A stretch of DNA of 64,000 bases from an uncultured Candidatus Thioglobus sp. (GCA_910595805.1 CAJVCK010000001.1:42704-106703); one strand, 5' to 3'; counted from the first letter of the stretch, positions 25,170 through 35,228 are shown. The notes: generated by a model not told the origin, from the sequence alone. Translations and numbers: made by a program.

Positions 25170-26892
25170 CTGCTTTAGGTAATGTAATCATGAAGGTTGC
25201 GCCTTTAGATGAAGAAGATTCTAAAGTTAGATCTCCACCATAAGACCTAATAATACTCCTACTCAAACTAAGACCCAATCCCAGGCCTTCAGTTTTATTA
25301 AGTGACTTATTAGATTTAAATAGTTTAAACACATTTAAAACATCAGTAACACCAGGACCAGTATCTTTAACACTAATCGTCACATGATTACCAACCGCAT
25401 TAGTAGAAATACTTAAAATTCTTTGTTTGTTTTGTTGCTCACTCATTGCGCTAATTGCATTATTACATAGATTAAGCAACACTTGATCAAATTCAACGAT
25501 ACTTAGATAAACTAACGGCAACGGGGATTTAAGCGAATTTTTTACTGTAATCTTATGTTTGCCAATATCGCGCTCAATTAATTCAAGGACTTTATCAATT
25601 TGGTTATTAACATTAACTATTTGAGGGTTAACCTTTTTAGTAGATAAAAATGTACGAATATTATCAATAACATCCACACAATGGTCTGTTTTTTTACCAA
25701 GACTGTTTACCACTTTGGCAATAGAATCGTTTGATATGACGTCTGTATCGTTAAGCATCTTTTCAACAACCTTTGCGTCAATTTTTATTGATGTTATAGG
25801 TTGTGCAATCTCATGAGCAATTTCAGAAAGCAGTTGGTCAACCGATCTAACTCTAGAGAGTCGCTCTAACTCAGCCTTGTATTGATTAATTTTTTTAGTT
25901 CGTTTGTTTCTAATATACCAAATACTGATAATTATCGATATCAATAAAATCGCTAAGAATTGGTAATATTTTTTTATGAAAAACAACACTACGGGGTCGC
26001 TATAAACACTAATTCTATGTTTTTTTAACAGCTTGTGAATAACTTGGTAATCTGCCACATTCGTCCATTTGGCGACATTGTATTGACCTGGATATGCGCT
26101 AGATGACCACAACTCCTTTTCAACTAAGGTGGTTAGCCAAGGATCTGCTTCAGCTGTTGCTGAGAAGGACCACTCCGGCACTAGGTGGGTAGATAATATA
26201 TAAGGAAAATCAGGCTTAAAATCCAAGACTTTAATGTCAGATAATCGGACTTTTCCAGCTTTACTTAACTTTTCTAACACACCTGTGCGAATCACGCCGG
26301 CGTCTACCATTCCCTTGTTAACAGCGTCAACAATGTTGTCTTGCCTGCCTAAATAATCAATCCGAGTAAAATCAGTGTCGGGGTTAATGCCTTGTGATAA
26401 TAAATAATCATAACCTAGGATCCACCCTCCTAATCCAGAAGGGTTAGCGCCTGCAAAGGTCTTACCTATAAGATCTTTTAATGAGTTAATCTTTGTATTG
26501 CGTGCCGAGGTGATAATGACCGAACCAAATTGTGAAACTCCGCGCTTGTCAACCTTGGTCAATATGGGGGTTATATTACTTAAGTATTGCAGTTCAGCGG
26601 TTGAAACTGGCTGGGTGATAACATAATCAACTTTACCTTCTGCAACTAATTGTCGTAACAACGACACATTTTGCGCTTCAATTATTAATAATTCAAAATA
26701 ATAATTAGGTAGTTTCTCATTTAAGAAATCAACTGTTGACTGCCATTTTTTATCGGCTGCAGAGGTGCCTAAAAATGATTGTACTGCTATAGAAATTCTT
26801 TCTTTAGCCTGTGTTTCAGCTATTGACGTGTGCGATAGAAGACATAACCATAAGACTAAGAACGAGTTTATTATGAAACTACGATTCAACAT
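25159..26892 (-). CDS. TtrS-like sensor histidine kinase with periplasmic PhnD-like domain
   Basis: A 577-residue sensor from the ATG at 26892, which gives a signal-like N-terminus and starts 4 nt after the upstream peptidase stop. Residues 30-280 resemble a PhnD/phosphonate-type binding protein (KVDYVITQPVSTAEL, FAGANPSGLGGWILGYDYLL). A membrane helix lies at about 311-327. The kinase core has H-box SEIAHEIAQPITSIK (His360), N-box LLNLCNNAISAMSE, and glycine loops VKDTGPGV and GLGLGLSLSRSII. TtrS of this architecture senses tetrathionate; related ThsS senses thiosulfate. In a sulfur oxidiser such a ligand is plausible, but the sequence does not prove it. Confidence 0.85.
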   Translation of the reverse strand: MLNRSFIINSFLVLWLCLLSHTSIAETQAKERISIAVQSFLGTSAADKKWQSTVDFLNEKLPNYYFELLIIEAQNVSLLRQLVAEGKVDYVITQPVSTAELQYLSNITPILTKVDKRGVSQFGSVIITSARNTKINSLKDLIGKTFAGANPSGLGGWILGYDYLLSQGINPDTDFTRIDYLGRQDNIVDAVNKGMVDAGVIRTGVLEKLSKAGKVRLSDIKVLDFKPDFPYILSTHLVPEWSFSATAEADPWLTTLVEKELWSSSAYPGQYNVAKWTNVADYQVIHKLLKKHRISVYSDPVVLFFIKKYYQFLAILLISIIISIWYIRNKRTKKINQYKAELERLSRVRSVDQLLSEIAHEIAQPITSIKIDAKVVEKMLNDTDVISNDSIAKVVNSLGKKTDHCVDVIDNIRTFLSTKKVNPQIVNVNNQIDKVLELIERDIGKHKITVKNSLKSPLPLVYLSIVEFDQVLLNLCNNAISAMSEQQNKQRILSISTNAVGNHVTISVKDTGPGVTDVLNVFKLFKSNKSLNKTEGLGLGLSLSRSIIRSYGGDLTLESSSSKGATFMITLPKADEQ

Positions 26893-26896
26893 TTGA

Positions 26897-28189
26897 CTAC
26901 TGTGTTGACTGCCCAACACTCAAAACAATAAGCTTATCCATGTCAATCAAGTTTTCAAAAGACCTTTGAATATCTTCGGCGCTAATACCTCTAATCTTGT
27001 TGGTAAAACCACTCAAATAGTCCAATGGTAAATCATAAAAGCCAATAATGGATAGATAAGTCAGGATATTGGCATTGCTTGCTGTCTCTAGGGCGAAACC
27101 GCCGATAATGTTATCCTTTCCATCTTGGAGTTTTTGGCTATCAATCGTATTATTTATGAAATTTCTGAGTGTTTGAATAGAGATATTTTTAGCCTCAAGT
27201 GCTTGATTATTTTTAGTTTGCAGGCGCATCATAAAAATACCGTTTGACTGCATCTTACTAAAATAACTATAAGCCGAATAAGCTAAACCTTTTTTCTCAC
27301 GAATCTCACCACTAAGAATCGATGTTAAGCCACTACCACCAAGAATATGATTACCTAAATACAGCGGATAATAGTCAGGATGGGTGCGATTAACTCCAGT
27401 TTGACCAATAAGCAAGTGTGTTTGCTTTGAAGGGAACTCAATATGAATAGTTTGTGGCTGCTCAAGTGGTAACACCATAAGATTGGTTTTAGCTTTTTTC
27501 CCAATATTAAGTCCATGAGAAATCTGTCTCGAAATCTGCTTAGCTTTTTCTCTGCTAATATCTCCCACCAAAGCAATAGTGAGATTTTTAGCAACATAAA
27601 ATTGACGGTAATGCCGCTTTAAGTCTTTAATTGATATTGGATTAATGCTTTCTTGAGTGCCGATTTTGGCGTGTGCATAGGGATGGTCTGCAAACACGGC
27701 CTTGTCGAAGGCCAATGATGCGATATTGGCTGGTGACTGCTTAGATGCCTCAATAGCGCGCAAAGTTTGGCGCTTTTCTCTACTTAAGTATTTTTGCTTA
27801 AAACTTGGCTGAGTAATCACTTCAACAAAAGTATCTAAAGATTTTTTTAAAATTAATGGTTTTGAAAGTGTGCGCAATGACACAATTGACATGTCTTTAA
27901 GCGAGTTGGTTGAAAACTGTGCACCAACCGACTCAAAAGCATTAATAATTTGCTCTTCATCATGGTATTTCGTGGCTGTACCTAGTAGCGCACTGGTGAG
28001 TGATGCCAAACCATATTGATCACTATCCCTAGAAGCGGCGGCATCAAAATTCAGCTGAATATCTAGCATCGGCAAGCCCTTGGTTTGTGCGAAAAGCACT
28101 TTAGCCCCTTCGGGGGTTGTCCAATGCTGAATGTTGAGCTTAGCTTGTACGCTTGTTGCTAACAACAAAAACAATATCAAAATTCTCAT
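26897..28189 (-). CDS. M16 family peptidase-like protein, non-catalytic partner
   Basis: A 430-residue secreted protein (signal MRILILFLLLATSVQA, then K). It has the M16 two-lobed fold (FDAAASRDSDQYGLASLTSALL, HYRQFYVAKNLTIALVGD, GGSGLTSILSGEIREKKGLAYS) but no HxxEH zinc site. It is therefore probably the inactive half of a heterodimer with the upstream peptidase, which it overlaps by 4 nt. The conserved REKKGLAYSAYSYF Arg/Tyr region, supplied by the partner in M16B enzymes, is present. Periplasmic location is inferred from the signal. Confidence 0.9.
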   Translation of the reverse strand: MRILILFLLLATSVQAKLNIQHWTTPEGAKVLFAQTKGLPMLDIQLNFDAAASRDSDQYGLASLTSALLGTATKYHDEEQIINAFESVGAQFSTNSLKDMSIVSLRTLSKPLILKKSLDTFVEVITQPSFKQKYLSREKRQTLRAIEASKQSPANIASLAFDKAVFADHPYAHAKIGTQESINPISIKDLKRHYRQFYVAKNLTIALVGDISREKAKQISRQISHGLNIGKKAKTNLMVLPLEQPQTIHIEFPSKQTHLLIGQTGVNRTHPDYYPLYLGNHILGGSGLTSILSGEIREKKGLAYSAYSYFSKMQSNGIFMMRLQTKNNQALEAKNISIQTLRNFINNTIDSQKLQDGKDNIIGGFALETASNANILTYLSIIGFYDLPLDYLSGFTNKIRGISAEDIQRSFENLIDMDKLIVLSVGQSTQ

Positions 28190-29511
28190 TTAATCTCCTG
28201 TGGAATTAATTCAACTGAATTAGCCTCGTCAAAATTAAGATATTGCTTGGCAGCTGCTGAAACCTCAGTGGCACTGATGTTGTTCATATTGTCGACATAT
28301 GTAAACATTTTATCAATACCTAGACCTACCGTTGATAGCATGCCTAAGTAATAAGACTGAGTAGATATTTGATCTTGCTCAAAGACAAAGTCAGCCTCAA
28401 GTTGCGCTTTGGTGCGAGATAATTCGCCTTGAATGAAACCAGGATTGTTGATCAACTCAACCACTTGAGCTTTGATGGCTGTAAGCACTGTATCATTACT
28501 TACACCATTGGCTGGTACAAAACTCAGAGTGAACAATGTGTCGTACTTATCATATAAGCGATAACCAACGCCAATACTGGAGGCGATTTGTTGATTTCTA
28601 ATGAGTGCTTTTGATAAACCATTATCAAGCACATAAGCCAACATCTCTAACACATATGCATTATGCTCATCTTTGATGGTTTTAAGACTTGGCACAGGAA
28701 ATGACAAGGCGTAAAAAGGCAACTCAGCTTTAAGCTTTAAGGTGCGTGATTTTCCTGTGTGTGCAATCGATGGATTTTGTATATTTTTGATATTTGGATT
28801 ATGCTCATACACACTAAAATAGTGTTTAGCTAAAGCAATGACATTGTTAGGATCTACATCGCCCACTACTACTAAAGTGGCATTGTTTGGTGCATAGTAT
28901 GTTTCATACCAAACTCTAAGATCATCCAAGCTATAGGTTTCTATGTCTTTTTGAAAACCAATCACCGGTGAATGGTAAGCACCTTTAGCATCAAACGATA
29001 TCAAACGTAAGTTTTCATAAACTTTTGAATTGGGCTTGTCCTCTACCCGCATACGACGCTCTTCGATCACCACTTGCCTTTCCTTGGCAAGCTCTCGATT
29101 AGAAAAAGTAAGATTACGCATACGATCTGCTTCCATCTTGATAGCTAACCCTAACTTAGACTTGTGCATTTTTTGATAATAAGCAGTGAAGTCTTTTGAA
29201 GTAAAGGCGTTTTCGTCTCCACCATTTCTAGCGATAATTTGTGAGAATTCACCCGATTTGTAAGCATGGGTGCCTTTAAACATCATATGTTCTAACATAT
29301 GAGAAACGCCTGTTATTGGTCGCGATTCATCACTAGCGCCAACCTTATACCAAAGTTGTGAAATAAATACCGGTGCACGTGAGTCGGTTTTTACAATAAT
29401 TTTCAAGCCATTATCTAGTGTAGCCTGAGTAATGCCTTGCTTAACCAAATCAAGTGAGTTAGCAAATAAAGAATGAGACAAACCAAAGAATAGTAAAATT
29501 AGTGCTTTCAT
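28186..29511 (-). CDS. M16 family zinc peptidase, catalytic subunit
   Basis: A 441-residue secreted protease (signal MKALILLFFGLSHSLFA, then N). The inverted zinc motif HMLEH occupies residues 71-75, with the distal Glu in ERQVVIEERRMR. LSYE-type substrate and YAPNNATLVVVGDVDP segments are typical M16B. It should degrade unfolded or small periplasmic proteins together with the downstream non-catalytic partner. It is divergent from ftsY with only 25 nt between start codons. A minus-strand TATAAT at 29526-29521 ends 9 nt before its ATG, so the mRNA would be nearly leaderless. Confidence 0.93.
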   Translation of the reverse strand: MKALILLFFGLSHSLFANSLDLVKQGITQATLDNGLKIIVKTDSRAPVFISQLWYKVGASDESRPITGVSHMLEHMMFKGTHAYKSGEFSQIIARNGGDENAFTSKDFTAYYQKMHKSKLGLAIKMEADRMRNLTFSNRELAKERQVVIEERRMRVEDKPNSKVYENLRLISFDAKGAYHSPVIGFQKDIETYSLDDLRVWYETYYAPNNATLVVVGDVDPNNVIALAKHYFSVYEHNPNIKNIQNPSIAHTGKSRTLKLKAELPFYALSFPVPSLKTIKDEHNAYVLEMLAYVLDNGLSKALIRNQQIASSIGVGYRLYDKYDTLFTLSFVPANGVSNDTVLTAIKAQVVELINNPGFIQGELSRTKAQLEADFVFEQDQISTQSYYLGMLSTVGLGIDKMFTYVDNMNNISATEVSAAAKQYLNFDEANSVELIPQEIK

Positions 29512-29520
29512 AATTCAATC

Positions 29521-29526
29521 ATTATA
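29521..29526 (-). promoter_or_regulatory. Consensus -10 box 9 nt before the M16 peptidase ATG
   Basis: The minus strand reads GGCTATAATGATTGAATTATG, with TATAAT at 29526-29521 and the ATG at 29511. A start site 6-8 nt after the box falls within 1-3 nt of the ATG, predicting a leaderless or near-leaderless mRNA. No Shine-Dalgarno is present. Confidence 0.5.
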
Positions 29527-29536
29527 GCCACAAGCC

Positions 29537-30484
29537 TTGTTTAATTTTTTTAAAAAAGATAAATCTAAAGCAGAAGAAAAGTCTGCTTCATTAAAAGAAC
29601 GTTTAGTCAAATCAAGACAGAAGCTGGGTTCTGGCCTGTCTGCATTGTTACTAGGAAAAAAATCGATTAATGACGATTTGCTTGACGAGCTAGAAATGTT
29701 ACTTATTACTGCTGATATTGGTATCAATACTACCGATAAAGTTTTAGAAAATGTACGCAAAAATGCAAGCAGAAAAACCCTTAAAGATTCAGATAGCTTG
29801 TATGAATTTTTAAAAAATGAGTTGGCAAAACTACTGATTGAAGACAACCAGCTTAATACCGATATTAACGAAACCTTTGTGATTTTAGTAGTAGGCATCA
29901 ATGGTGCCGGTAAGACCACCACCATTGGCAAACTAGCCAAATCGTTTCAAAATCAAGGTAAGTCAGTTATGCTAGCTGCAGGTGATACTTTCCGTGCAGC
30001 CGCGGTAGAGCAATTAAAAGTATGGGGCGAGCGCAACGAAATACCAGTTGTTGCTCAAGCTACTGGCGCTGATGCAGCTTCGGTGATTTATGATGCGTAT
30101 GAGTCGGCTAAAGCTAAAAATATTGATATTCTCATTGCTGACACTGCTGGAAGATTGCACACACAAGGTAATCTTATGCAAGAGCTAGAAAAGATCAAAC
30201 GTGTGCTCAAAAAACATAACGATGAGGCGCCACATGAAACCATGCTGGTAATTGACGGTGGCTCAGGGCAAAATGCCGTTAATCAAGCTATTGAGTTTAA
30301 CAAAGCTATTGAACTTAGCGGGATCAGCATTACTAAGTTAGACGGCACTGCTAAAGGAGGGGTGTTATTTGCAGTTTCTGATGAACTCAATTTGCCAATA
30401 CGCTATATTGGTGTTGGTGAAAGTATTAACGACCTAAAGCCATTTGATACTACCGAATTTATTGATGCATTGTTTAGCGAGTAA
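29537..30484 (+). CDS. ftsY: Signal recognition particle receptor FtsY
   Basis: A 315-residue GTPase that docks SRP-ribosome complexes at the inner membrane. It lacks the long acidic A domain of E. coli and starts with MFNFFKKDKSKAEEK, an amphipathic lipid-binding type N-terminus. The NG domain has GINGAGKTTTIGKLA, GDTFRAAAVEQL, DTAGRL and TKLDGTAKGG. The start is a TTG at 29537; an in-frame TAG at 29525 leaves no room for an upstream ATG. The 25-nt space to the divergent peptidase start means that its promoter must lie within that gene. Confidence 0.95.
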   Translation: MFNFFKKDKSKAEEKSASLKERLVKSRQKLGSGLSALLLGKKSINDDLLDELEMLLITADIGINTTDKVLENVRKNASRKTLKDSDSLYEFLKNELAKLLIEDNQLNTDINETFVILVVGINGAGKTTTIGKLAKSFQNQGKSVMLAAGDTFRAAAVEQLKVWGERNEIPVVAQATGADAASVIYDAYESAKAKNIDILIADTAGRLHTQGNLMQELEKIKRVLKKHNDEAPHETMLVIDGGSGQNAVNQAIEFNKAIELSGISITKLDGTAKGGVLFAVSDELNLPIRYIGVGESINDLKPFDTTEFIDALFSE

Positions 30485-31457
30485 TTACCAACTTACCAAT
30501 CATCTCACGCCTTTCAATCGTCGAATGCGCTTTAACGATATTCTCCAAATTAATCGGTGTTAGTGTTTTAGTTAATGTAGATTTAACTTTCCCGCTATCA
30601 ATTAAGTCCGCCACTTTATTTAATAGTCCATGCTGTTGAATCAAGTCATCGGTTGCAAACATAGAGCGGGTAAACATCATTTCCCAAACTAAAGTAATAC
30701 TTTTGGCTTTAAGTAAATTAAGGTTGTGATCTTTTCCTGCATTAGCCAAAAGACAAATACTGCCTTGTGGTGCAATTAAATCAGCCATAGTTTCAAAATA
30801 ATCATCTGGATCACCCATGCAAAGAATGAAATTAGGCGCTTCAAGGTTATTATCTTTAAATTGCCTCAAAAGATCATGATGATTAATCACAACATCAGCG
30901 CCCATTTTTTTACACCAGTCTTTAGATTCAGCACGAGAAGCTGTAGCAATAACTTTTATACCAGTTACTTGTTTAGCAAATTGGATTGCCATAGATCCTA
31001 CACCGCCAGCCGCACCGATTAATAATAAAGTTTTGTCTTGGTCTGAACTAGAAATTTTTAAACGATCGAATAGCGATTCCCAGGCGGTAATACTTGTGAG
31101 TGGTAGAGCTGCTGCTTGAGCATAACTAAAAGAAACCGGCTTACGACCAACAATTCGCTCATCTACCAATTGATGGTTAGCATTAGAGCCATCTCGCGTG
31201 ACGTCACCCGCATAAAAAACTTCATCGCCTACTTTAAACAATGATGTTTTGTTGCCCACTTCAAGCACAACACCGCAAGCGTCAAAACCTAAAATAACAG
31301 GTAACACCTGTTTATTGGTAATGGTTTGTTTAACTTTAGTATCTATGGGGTTGATGGAAATTGCACGTATCTCAACCAAAAGATCATGTGCTAATGGCGA
31401 CTCTATTTCTCTTTCAAACTCAATAAAATCAATGCCATTAAACCCGATTGCCTGCAT
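30474..31457 (-). CDS. Zinc-type alcohol dehydrogenase-like / quinone oxidoreductase (MDR family)
   Basis: A 327-residue medium-chain dehydrogenase/reductase with a GroES-like N-terminal half (DLLVEIRAISINPIDTKVK, LGFDACGVVLEVG) and an NAD(P) Rossmann half (LLIGAAGGVGSMAIQFAKQ). The catalytic zinc ligands of true alcohol dehydrogenases are not evident, matching the zinc-less quinone oxidoreductase/YhdH-type branch. Substrate is unknown. It overlaps the ftsY 3' end by 11 nt on the other strand and is followed upstream by a two-helix membrane protein gene in the same direction. Confidence 0.87.
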   Translation of the reverse strand: MQAIGFNGIDFIEFEREIESPLAHDLLVEIRAISINPIDTKVKQTITNKQVLPVILGFDACGVVLEVGNKTSLFKVGDEVFYAGDVTRDGSNANHQLVDERIVGRKPVSFSYAQAAALPLTSITAWESLFDRLKISSSDQDKTLLLIGAAGGVGSMAIQFAKQVTGIKVIATASRAESKDWCKKMGADVVINHHDLLRQFKDNNLEAPNFILCMGDPDDYFETMADLIAPQGSICLLANAGKDHNLNLLKAKSITLVWEMMFTRSMFATDDLIQQHGLLNKVADLIDSGKVKSTLTKTLTPINLENIVKAHSTIERREMIGKLVITR

Positions 31458-31464
31458 AAGGGTT

Positions 31465-32133
31465 TTATTGGCGAGTGTTTTGTTCGATACGTAACATTGC
31501 CAGCATCATAACAAACATAATGAAGGCGCCTAAAGCTGCAGCTGCCATATTTAAAGTGATAAACCCTACTGCCTTTTGCGCTTTTATAGAGTTCATTTTC
31601 AATAAATTTCTTTGTGTTTGAAGATTAACTTGGGTGGAGAACTGATGATCGTGCCATTTAAGAAAATCATCAATATCAGTTTGATGGTTACTTGTATTTA
31701 ATAATTGTGGAGTTAATTCTGCCAATGAGGCAACATAAGCCAATTGAAGCTCTTTAGAATAGGTGTTTGTTTTAATTTTAAGTAAAATTTCTACACGATC
31801 TCGTAGATTAACCTTACTAACAACACTATCTGGTAAAAGCTTTAAATTATCGACAATAGTATTTAAATGTGTATTGAATATTGGGGTATCGATATCCCCT
31901 GTATTGAAAGTTGCAGCCACTTTTTTATTAGTACTTAGGGGTTGAGTGTTAATTGGGTTTTGATATTGAGAAAAATTAATAATAGGTGTATTAATCTTAT
32001 CGCTAATTTCAGCGTTAAGTTTCTCATAACTAACAAGGCCGAATATTACAACTGCTGCAAATGCAATAAGTGCAAACAATAAACCGATGCGTTGCACAAT
32101 CATAAAAAAATTCTTTTCTAAAAATTTCAACAT
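31465..32133 (-). CDS. Two-helix membrane protein, unknown function
   Basis: A 222-residue protein with one membrane helix near the N-terminus (about 15-34, VQRIGLLFALIAFAAVVIFG) and one near the C-terminus (about 190-213, rich in Met and Ala). Between them is a largely polar, helical 150-residue domain, likely periplasmic. I recognise no motif. It sits in a minus-strand run, hemC-phhB-this gene-MDR oxidoreductase, with 6-7 nt gaps, so cotranscription is likely. The topology resembles bacterial sensors without a kinase, but nothing supports that role. Confidence 0.7.
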   Translation of the reverse strand: MLKFLEKNFFMIVQRIGLLFALIAFAAVVIFGLVSYEKLNAEISDKINTPIINFSQYQNPINTQPLSTNKKVAATFNTGDIDTPIFNTHLNTIVDNLKLLPDSVVSKVNLRDRVEILLKIKTNTYSKELQLAYVASLAELTPQLLNTSNHQTDIDDFLKWHDHQFSTQVNLQTQRNLLKMNSIKAQKAVGFITLNMAAAALGAFIMFVMMLAMLRIEQNTRQ

Positions 32134-32139
32134 ACTTAA

Positions 32140-32430
32140 CTACCTATTATTTATTTGATCAAAAATCTCATCCATTTTTTCTGCTAATTCAGCGTCTAAC
32201 TGGGTTATGCAACCTTCGCTATGAGTGGTTAAATCAACGGCAACAGTCTTGTAAACATTAGACCATTCAGGGTGGTGATCCATCTTTTCGGCCACAATTG
32301 CTACTTGCGTCATAAAACCAAAGGCTTGAATAAAATCTCTAAAAACAAAAACCTGTTGCAACTTTTCATCAACAATCTTCCAATTTTTTAATTGATCTAA
32401 AGATTGTTGACTAATTGGCAACGACATCAT
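32140..32430 (-). CDS. phhB: Pterin-4-alpha-carbinolamine dehydratase
   Basis: A 96-residue PCD/DCoH enzyme that dehydrates 4a-hydroxytetrahydrobiopterin, recycling pterin after aromatic hydroxylation. The active-site motif is MDHHPEW (His52, His53), with the third His in LTTHSEG (His70). VFVFRDFIQAFGFMTQVA is the usual helix before it. No phenylalanine hydroxylase gene is nearby; in many bacteria phhB stands apart and may serve other pterins. Its ATG overlaps the hemC stop (TAATG). Confidence 0.93.
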   Translation of the reverse strand: MMSLPISQQSLDQLKNWKIVDEKLQQVFVFRDFIQAFGFMTQVAIVAEKMDHHPEWSNVYKTVAVDLTTHSEGCITQLDAELAEKMDEIFDQINNR

Positions 32431-33344
32431 TATCCTTTTAACAATTCTTTTGCACCAAGCAGAATTAGTTTGTTAGCCAACTCCACGCCTAATGATTCTG
32501 AATTTTTAACATGGCCGACAACTTGTCTCTTTATAATTTGACCAGTAGTAACATTACCCACTAAACCTGTCAGTGTAATTTCACGGTCGGAAATCGTTGA
32601 AAACCCAGCGATTGGAACCGAACAACCACCCTCAAGATGAGCGTTCATCGCTCTTTCAGCACTAACTCGATGTGTCGTTTCTTCATCAACTAATGGTGCA
32701 ATCAAATCTAAGATTTCCTGGTCATTTTCTCGGATCTCTATCCCGACTGCACCTTGCCCTACAGCTGGTAACGATTGATCTGCAGTGATTTGCTGCTTAA
32801 TACGATCTTCAAAACCAAGGCGTATGAGTCCAGCACAGGCCAATATAATTGCATCATATTCGCCATCATCAAGCTTTTTAAGACGTGTATTTACGTTGCC
32901 ACGTAAATCGAGTATTTCCAGATCAGGTCGAATAGCTTTGAGTTGCACAATACGACGCATCGAGCAAGTGCCAACTTTAGCACCCTGGGGAAGGTCATTA
33001 ATACTATCAAAATTATTCGAGACAAACGCATCAAATGGATTTTCACGCTTGAGTATCGCACCCAATTCAAATCCTAGCGGGATTTCATAAGGCACATCTT
33101 TCATCGAATGTACCGCAATATCTGCAATACCTTCCATCATCCCCACTTCAAGTTCTTTAATAAACAAACCTTTTCCACCAATTTTAGATAAAGGGGAATT
33201 TAAGATTTGATCACCCTTTGTGGTCATCTTAACCAACTCAATTTTTAGATCAGGATGGTGTTGCTCTAATCTAGCTTTAACGTGCTCAGCTTGCCACAAG
33301 GCTAGCGGACTTTTACGTGTTGCAATTTTTAAGGTTTTCTTCAT
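32430..33344 (-). CDS. hemC: Hydroxymethylbilane synthase (porphobilinogen deaminase)
   Basis: A 304-residue enzyme that polymerises four porphobilinogens to hydroxymethylbilane in heme synthesis. Motifs are [50 protein letters not shown] and [11 protein letters not shown], whose Cys carries the dipyrromethane cofactor. Full length. hemJ lies elsewhere in the window. The gene is divergent from a secreted thioredoxin gene with 22 nt between starts, and leads a run into phhB. Confidence 0.96.
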   Translation of the reverse strand: MKKTLKIATRKSPLALWQAEHVKARLEQHHPDLKIELVKMTTKGDQILNSPLSKIGGKGLFIKELEVGMMEGIADIAVHSMKDVPYEIPLGFELGAILKRENPFDAFVSNNFDSINDLPQGAKVGTCSMRRIVQLKAIRPDLEILDLRGNVNTRLKKLDDGEYDAIILACAGLIRLGFEDRIKQQITADQSLPAVGQGAVGIEIRENDQEILDLIAPLVDEETTHRVSAERAMNAHLEGGCSVPIAGFSTISDREITLTGLVGNVTTGQIIKRQVVGHVKNSESLGVELANKLILLGAKELLKG

Positions 33345-33366
33345 ACTTTGTATTAAAATAAGGCGA

Positions 33367-33846
33367 ATGATTCGTTATAGTCTACTTTTTTTATTCTTAT
33401 TTACAAATGTCAGTATAGCTGAAGAACTCAGTCTGCCAGTTGCAAAAAATTTCTTTATAGACTCTCAAAAAGTTTGGAAACAAAAAACACCTATTTTAAT
33501 AATGTTTTCTATCCCTGACTGTCCATATTGTGAAAAAATCAAAGAAGATGTAATCGGCCCTATGGCCAAAATGAAAGAATACCAAGATAAAGTTATTATT
33601 CGAAATGTTAATGCTCAAAGTTTTGACGATCTCACCAATTTTTATAACGAAGAGGTGACGCACAACGAGTTTGCTTTTAAATACGCAGTTAACTTTTTCC
33701 CAACAGTGATTCTAGTTGACAATTACGGAGCAAGCCTGGGTAAAATCATTGGCGTATCTAGTGAAGAATATTATTGGACTGATCTAGACGATATGATTGA
33801 AAAATCAACTAAAAAATTAGACAAACGAATGAGTGCAGCATTATGA
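33367..33846 (+). CDS. Secreted thioredoxin-fold protein (CPYC)
   Basis: A 159-residue protein from the ATG at 33367, giving a signal peptide ([18 protein letters not shown], then E). The longer open frame upstream runs backwards through hemC and is not coding. The thioredoxin active site is [14 protein letters not shown] (Cys52, Cys55), followed by [12 protein letters not shown] with the cis-Pro. It resembles DsbD-gamma/thioredoxin_2-like periplasmic reductants or SoxW-type proteins; the partner is unknown. Its stop overlaps the argH ATG. Confidence 0.85.
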   Translation: MIRYSLLFLFLFTNVSIAEELSLPVAKNFFIDSQKVWKQKTPILIMFSIPDCPYCEKIKEDVIGPMAKMKEYQDKVIIRNVNAQSFDDLTNFYNEEVTHNEFAFKYAVNFFPTVILVDNYGASLGKIIGVSSEEYYWTDLDDMIEKSTKKLDKRMSAAL

Positions 33847-35228
33847 CAAAAAAAACTAACCAATCTTGGGGTGGACGCTTCAATGAACCGACTGACGAGT
33901 TCGTAAAGATTTTCGGCGCTTCGGTGTTTTTTGACAAAATCCTTGCACCATATGATATCCAAGGCTCAATTGCACATGCGACGATGCTTAGTGAAGTCGG
34001 CCTTCTTACAACAGAAGAAAAAGATCAGGTTGTCAAAGGTCTTAATCAAATTTTAGCTGAAATTGAAGCGGGTGAATTCAAATGGTCAGTCGCACTTGAA
34101 GATGTGCACATGAATGTTGAATCTCGTCTAACTGAGATCTGTGGTGATGCTGGAAAAAAATTACACACCGGTCGGTCGCGTAATGACCAAGTGGCTACTG
34201 ATATTCGTTTATATCTACGTGATCAAGTTGATGGAATTAGTGTAGAAATTAAACGACTACAATCAGCACTGCTCGACTTAGCTGAAAAAGAAGCTAGTAC
34301 CATTTTGCCTGGCTTTACCCACTTACAAGCCGCCCAGCCTGTAAGTTTTGGACACCATATGATGGCCTATTTTGAAATGCTATCACGCGATGCCGAACGC
34401 CTAGTTGACGCTCAAAAACGTATCAATACAATGCCATTAGGCAGTGCGGCGCTAGCGGGCACAACTTACCCGATTAATCGTCAGCGTACGGCAGAGCTTC
34501 TAGGTTTTGAGCGTATTTGTAACAATTCGCTTGATGGTGTTAGTGACCGAGATTTTGCGATTGAGTTTTTATCAGTAGCTAGCATGATTATGATGCATTT
34601 ATCACGTTTTTCAGAAGAGTTGATTCTTTGGTCAAGTGCACAATTTGATTTTATTGAACTGCCAGACGCTTTTTGCACAGGATCATCTATCATGCCGCAG
34701 AAGAAAAATCCTGATGTGCCAGAATTAGTGCGTGGAAAAACTGGTCGTGTATATGGCAACCTTACTTCATTATTAACTATTATGAAGTCACAACCACTCG
34801 CTTACAACAAAGACAATCAAGAAGACAAAGAGCCACTGTTTGATACAGTTGATACACTCAAGGCTTGCTTGCGTGTGTTTGCTGACATGGTGCCAACCAT
34901 TGAGGCTAAACGCGATAACATGTACAATTCAACCAAAAAAGGCTACACAACCGCCACTGACTTAGCAGACTATCTAGTTAAAAAAGGCCTGCCTTTCCGC
35001 GATGCACATGAGGTTGTTGGTCAATCTGTGTCTTACGGTATTGAGCACCAAAAAGACCTTAGCGAATTAAGCCTTGAAGAGCTGCAAACCTTTGATGATC
35101 GTATTGAAAATGATGTATTTGATGTACTTTCATTGGAAGGCTCTCTTTGTGCACGTGATCATCTAGGTGGCACAGCGCCTAACCAAGTTAAAGCTGCAAT
35201 TCAAGAGGCGCGGAAAACGCTCAAGTAA
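33843..35228 (+). CDS. argH: Argininosuccinate lyase
   Basis: A 461-residue enzyme splitting argininosuccinate into arginine and fumarate. It starts WGGRFNEP and has EDVHMNVE, the [13 protein letters not shown] loop, TTYPINR and the fumarase/ASL superfamily signature [12 protein letters not shown] with catalytic Ser and Lys. Full length. It is coupled by ATGA to the upstream thioredoxin gene and its stop overlaps the fmt ATG. Confidence 0.97.
   Translation: MTKKTNQSWGGRFNEPTDEFVKIFGASVFFDKILAPYDIQGSIAHATMLSEVGLLTTEEKDQVVKGLNQILAEIEAGEFKWSVALEDVHMNVESRLTEICGDAGKKLHTGRSRNDQVATDIRLYLRDQVDGISVEIKRLQSALLDLAEKEASTILPGFTHLQAAQPVSFGHHMMAYFEMLSRDAERLVDAQKRINTMPLGSAALAGTTYPINRQRTAELLGFERICNNSLDGVSDRDFAIEFLSVASMIMMHLSRFSEELILWSSAQFDFIELPDAFCTGSSIMPQKKNPDVPELVRGKTGRVYGNLTSLLTIMKSQPLAYNKDNQEDKEPLFDTVDTLKACLRVFADMVPTIEAKRDNMYNSTKKGYTTATDLADYLVKKGLPFRDAHEVVGQSVSYGIEHQKDLSELSLEELQTFDDRIENDVFDVLSLEGSLCARDHLGGTAPNQVKAAIQEARKTLK

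Noticed and set aside
33220..33366. Upstream extension of the thioredoxin gene across the hemC start
   Set aside because: The extension runs antisense to hemC and lacks signal-peptide logic; the ATG at 33367 gives a normal Sec signal.
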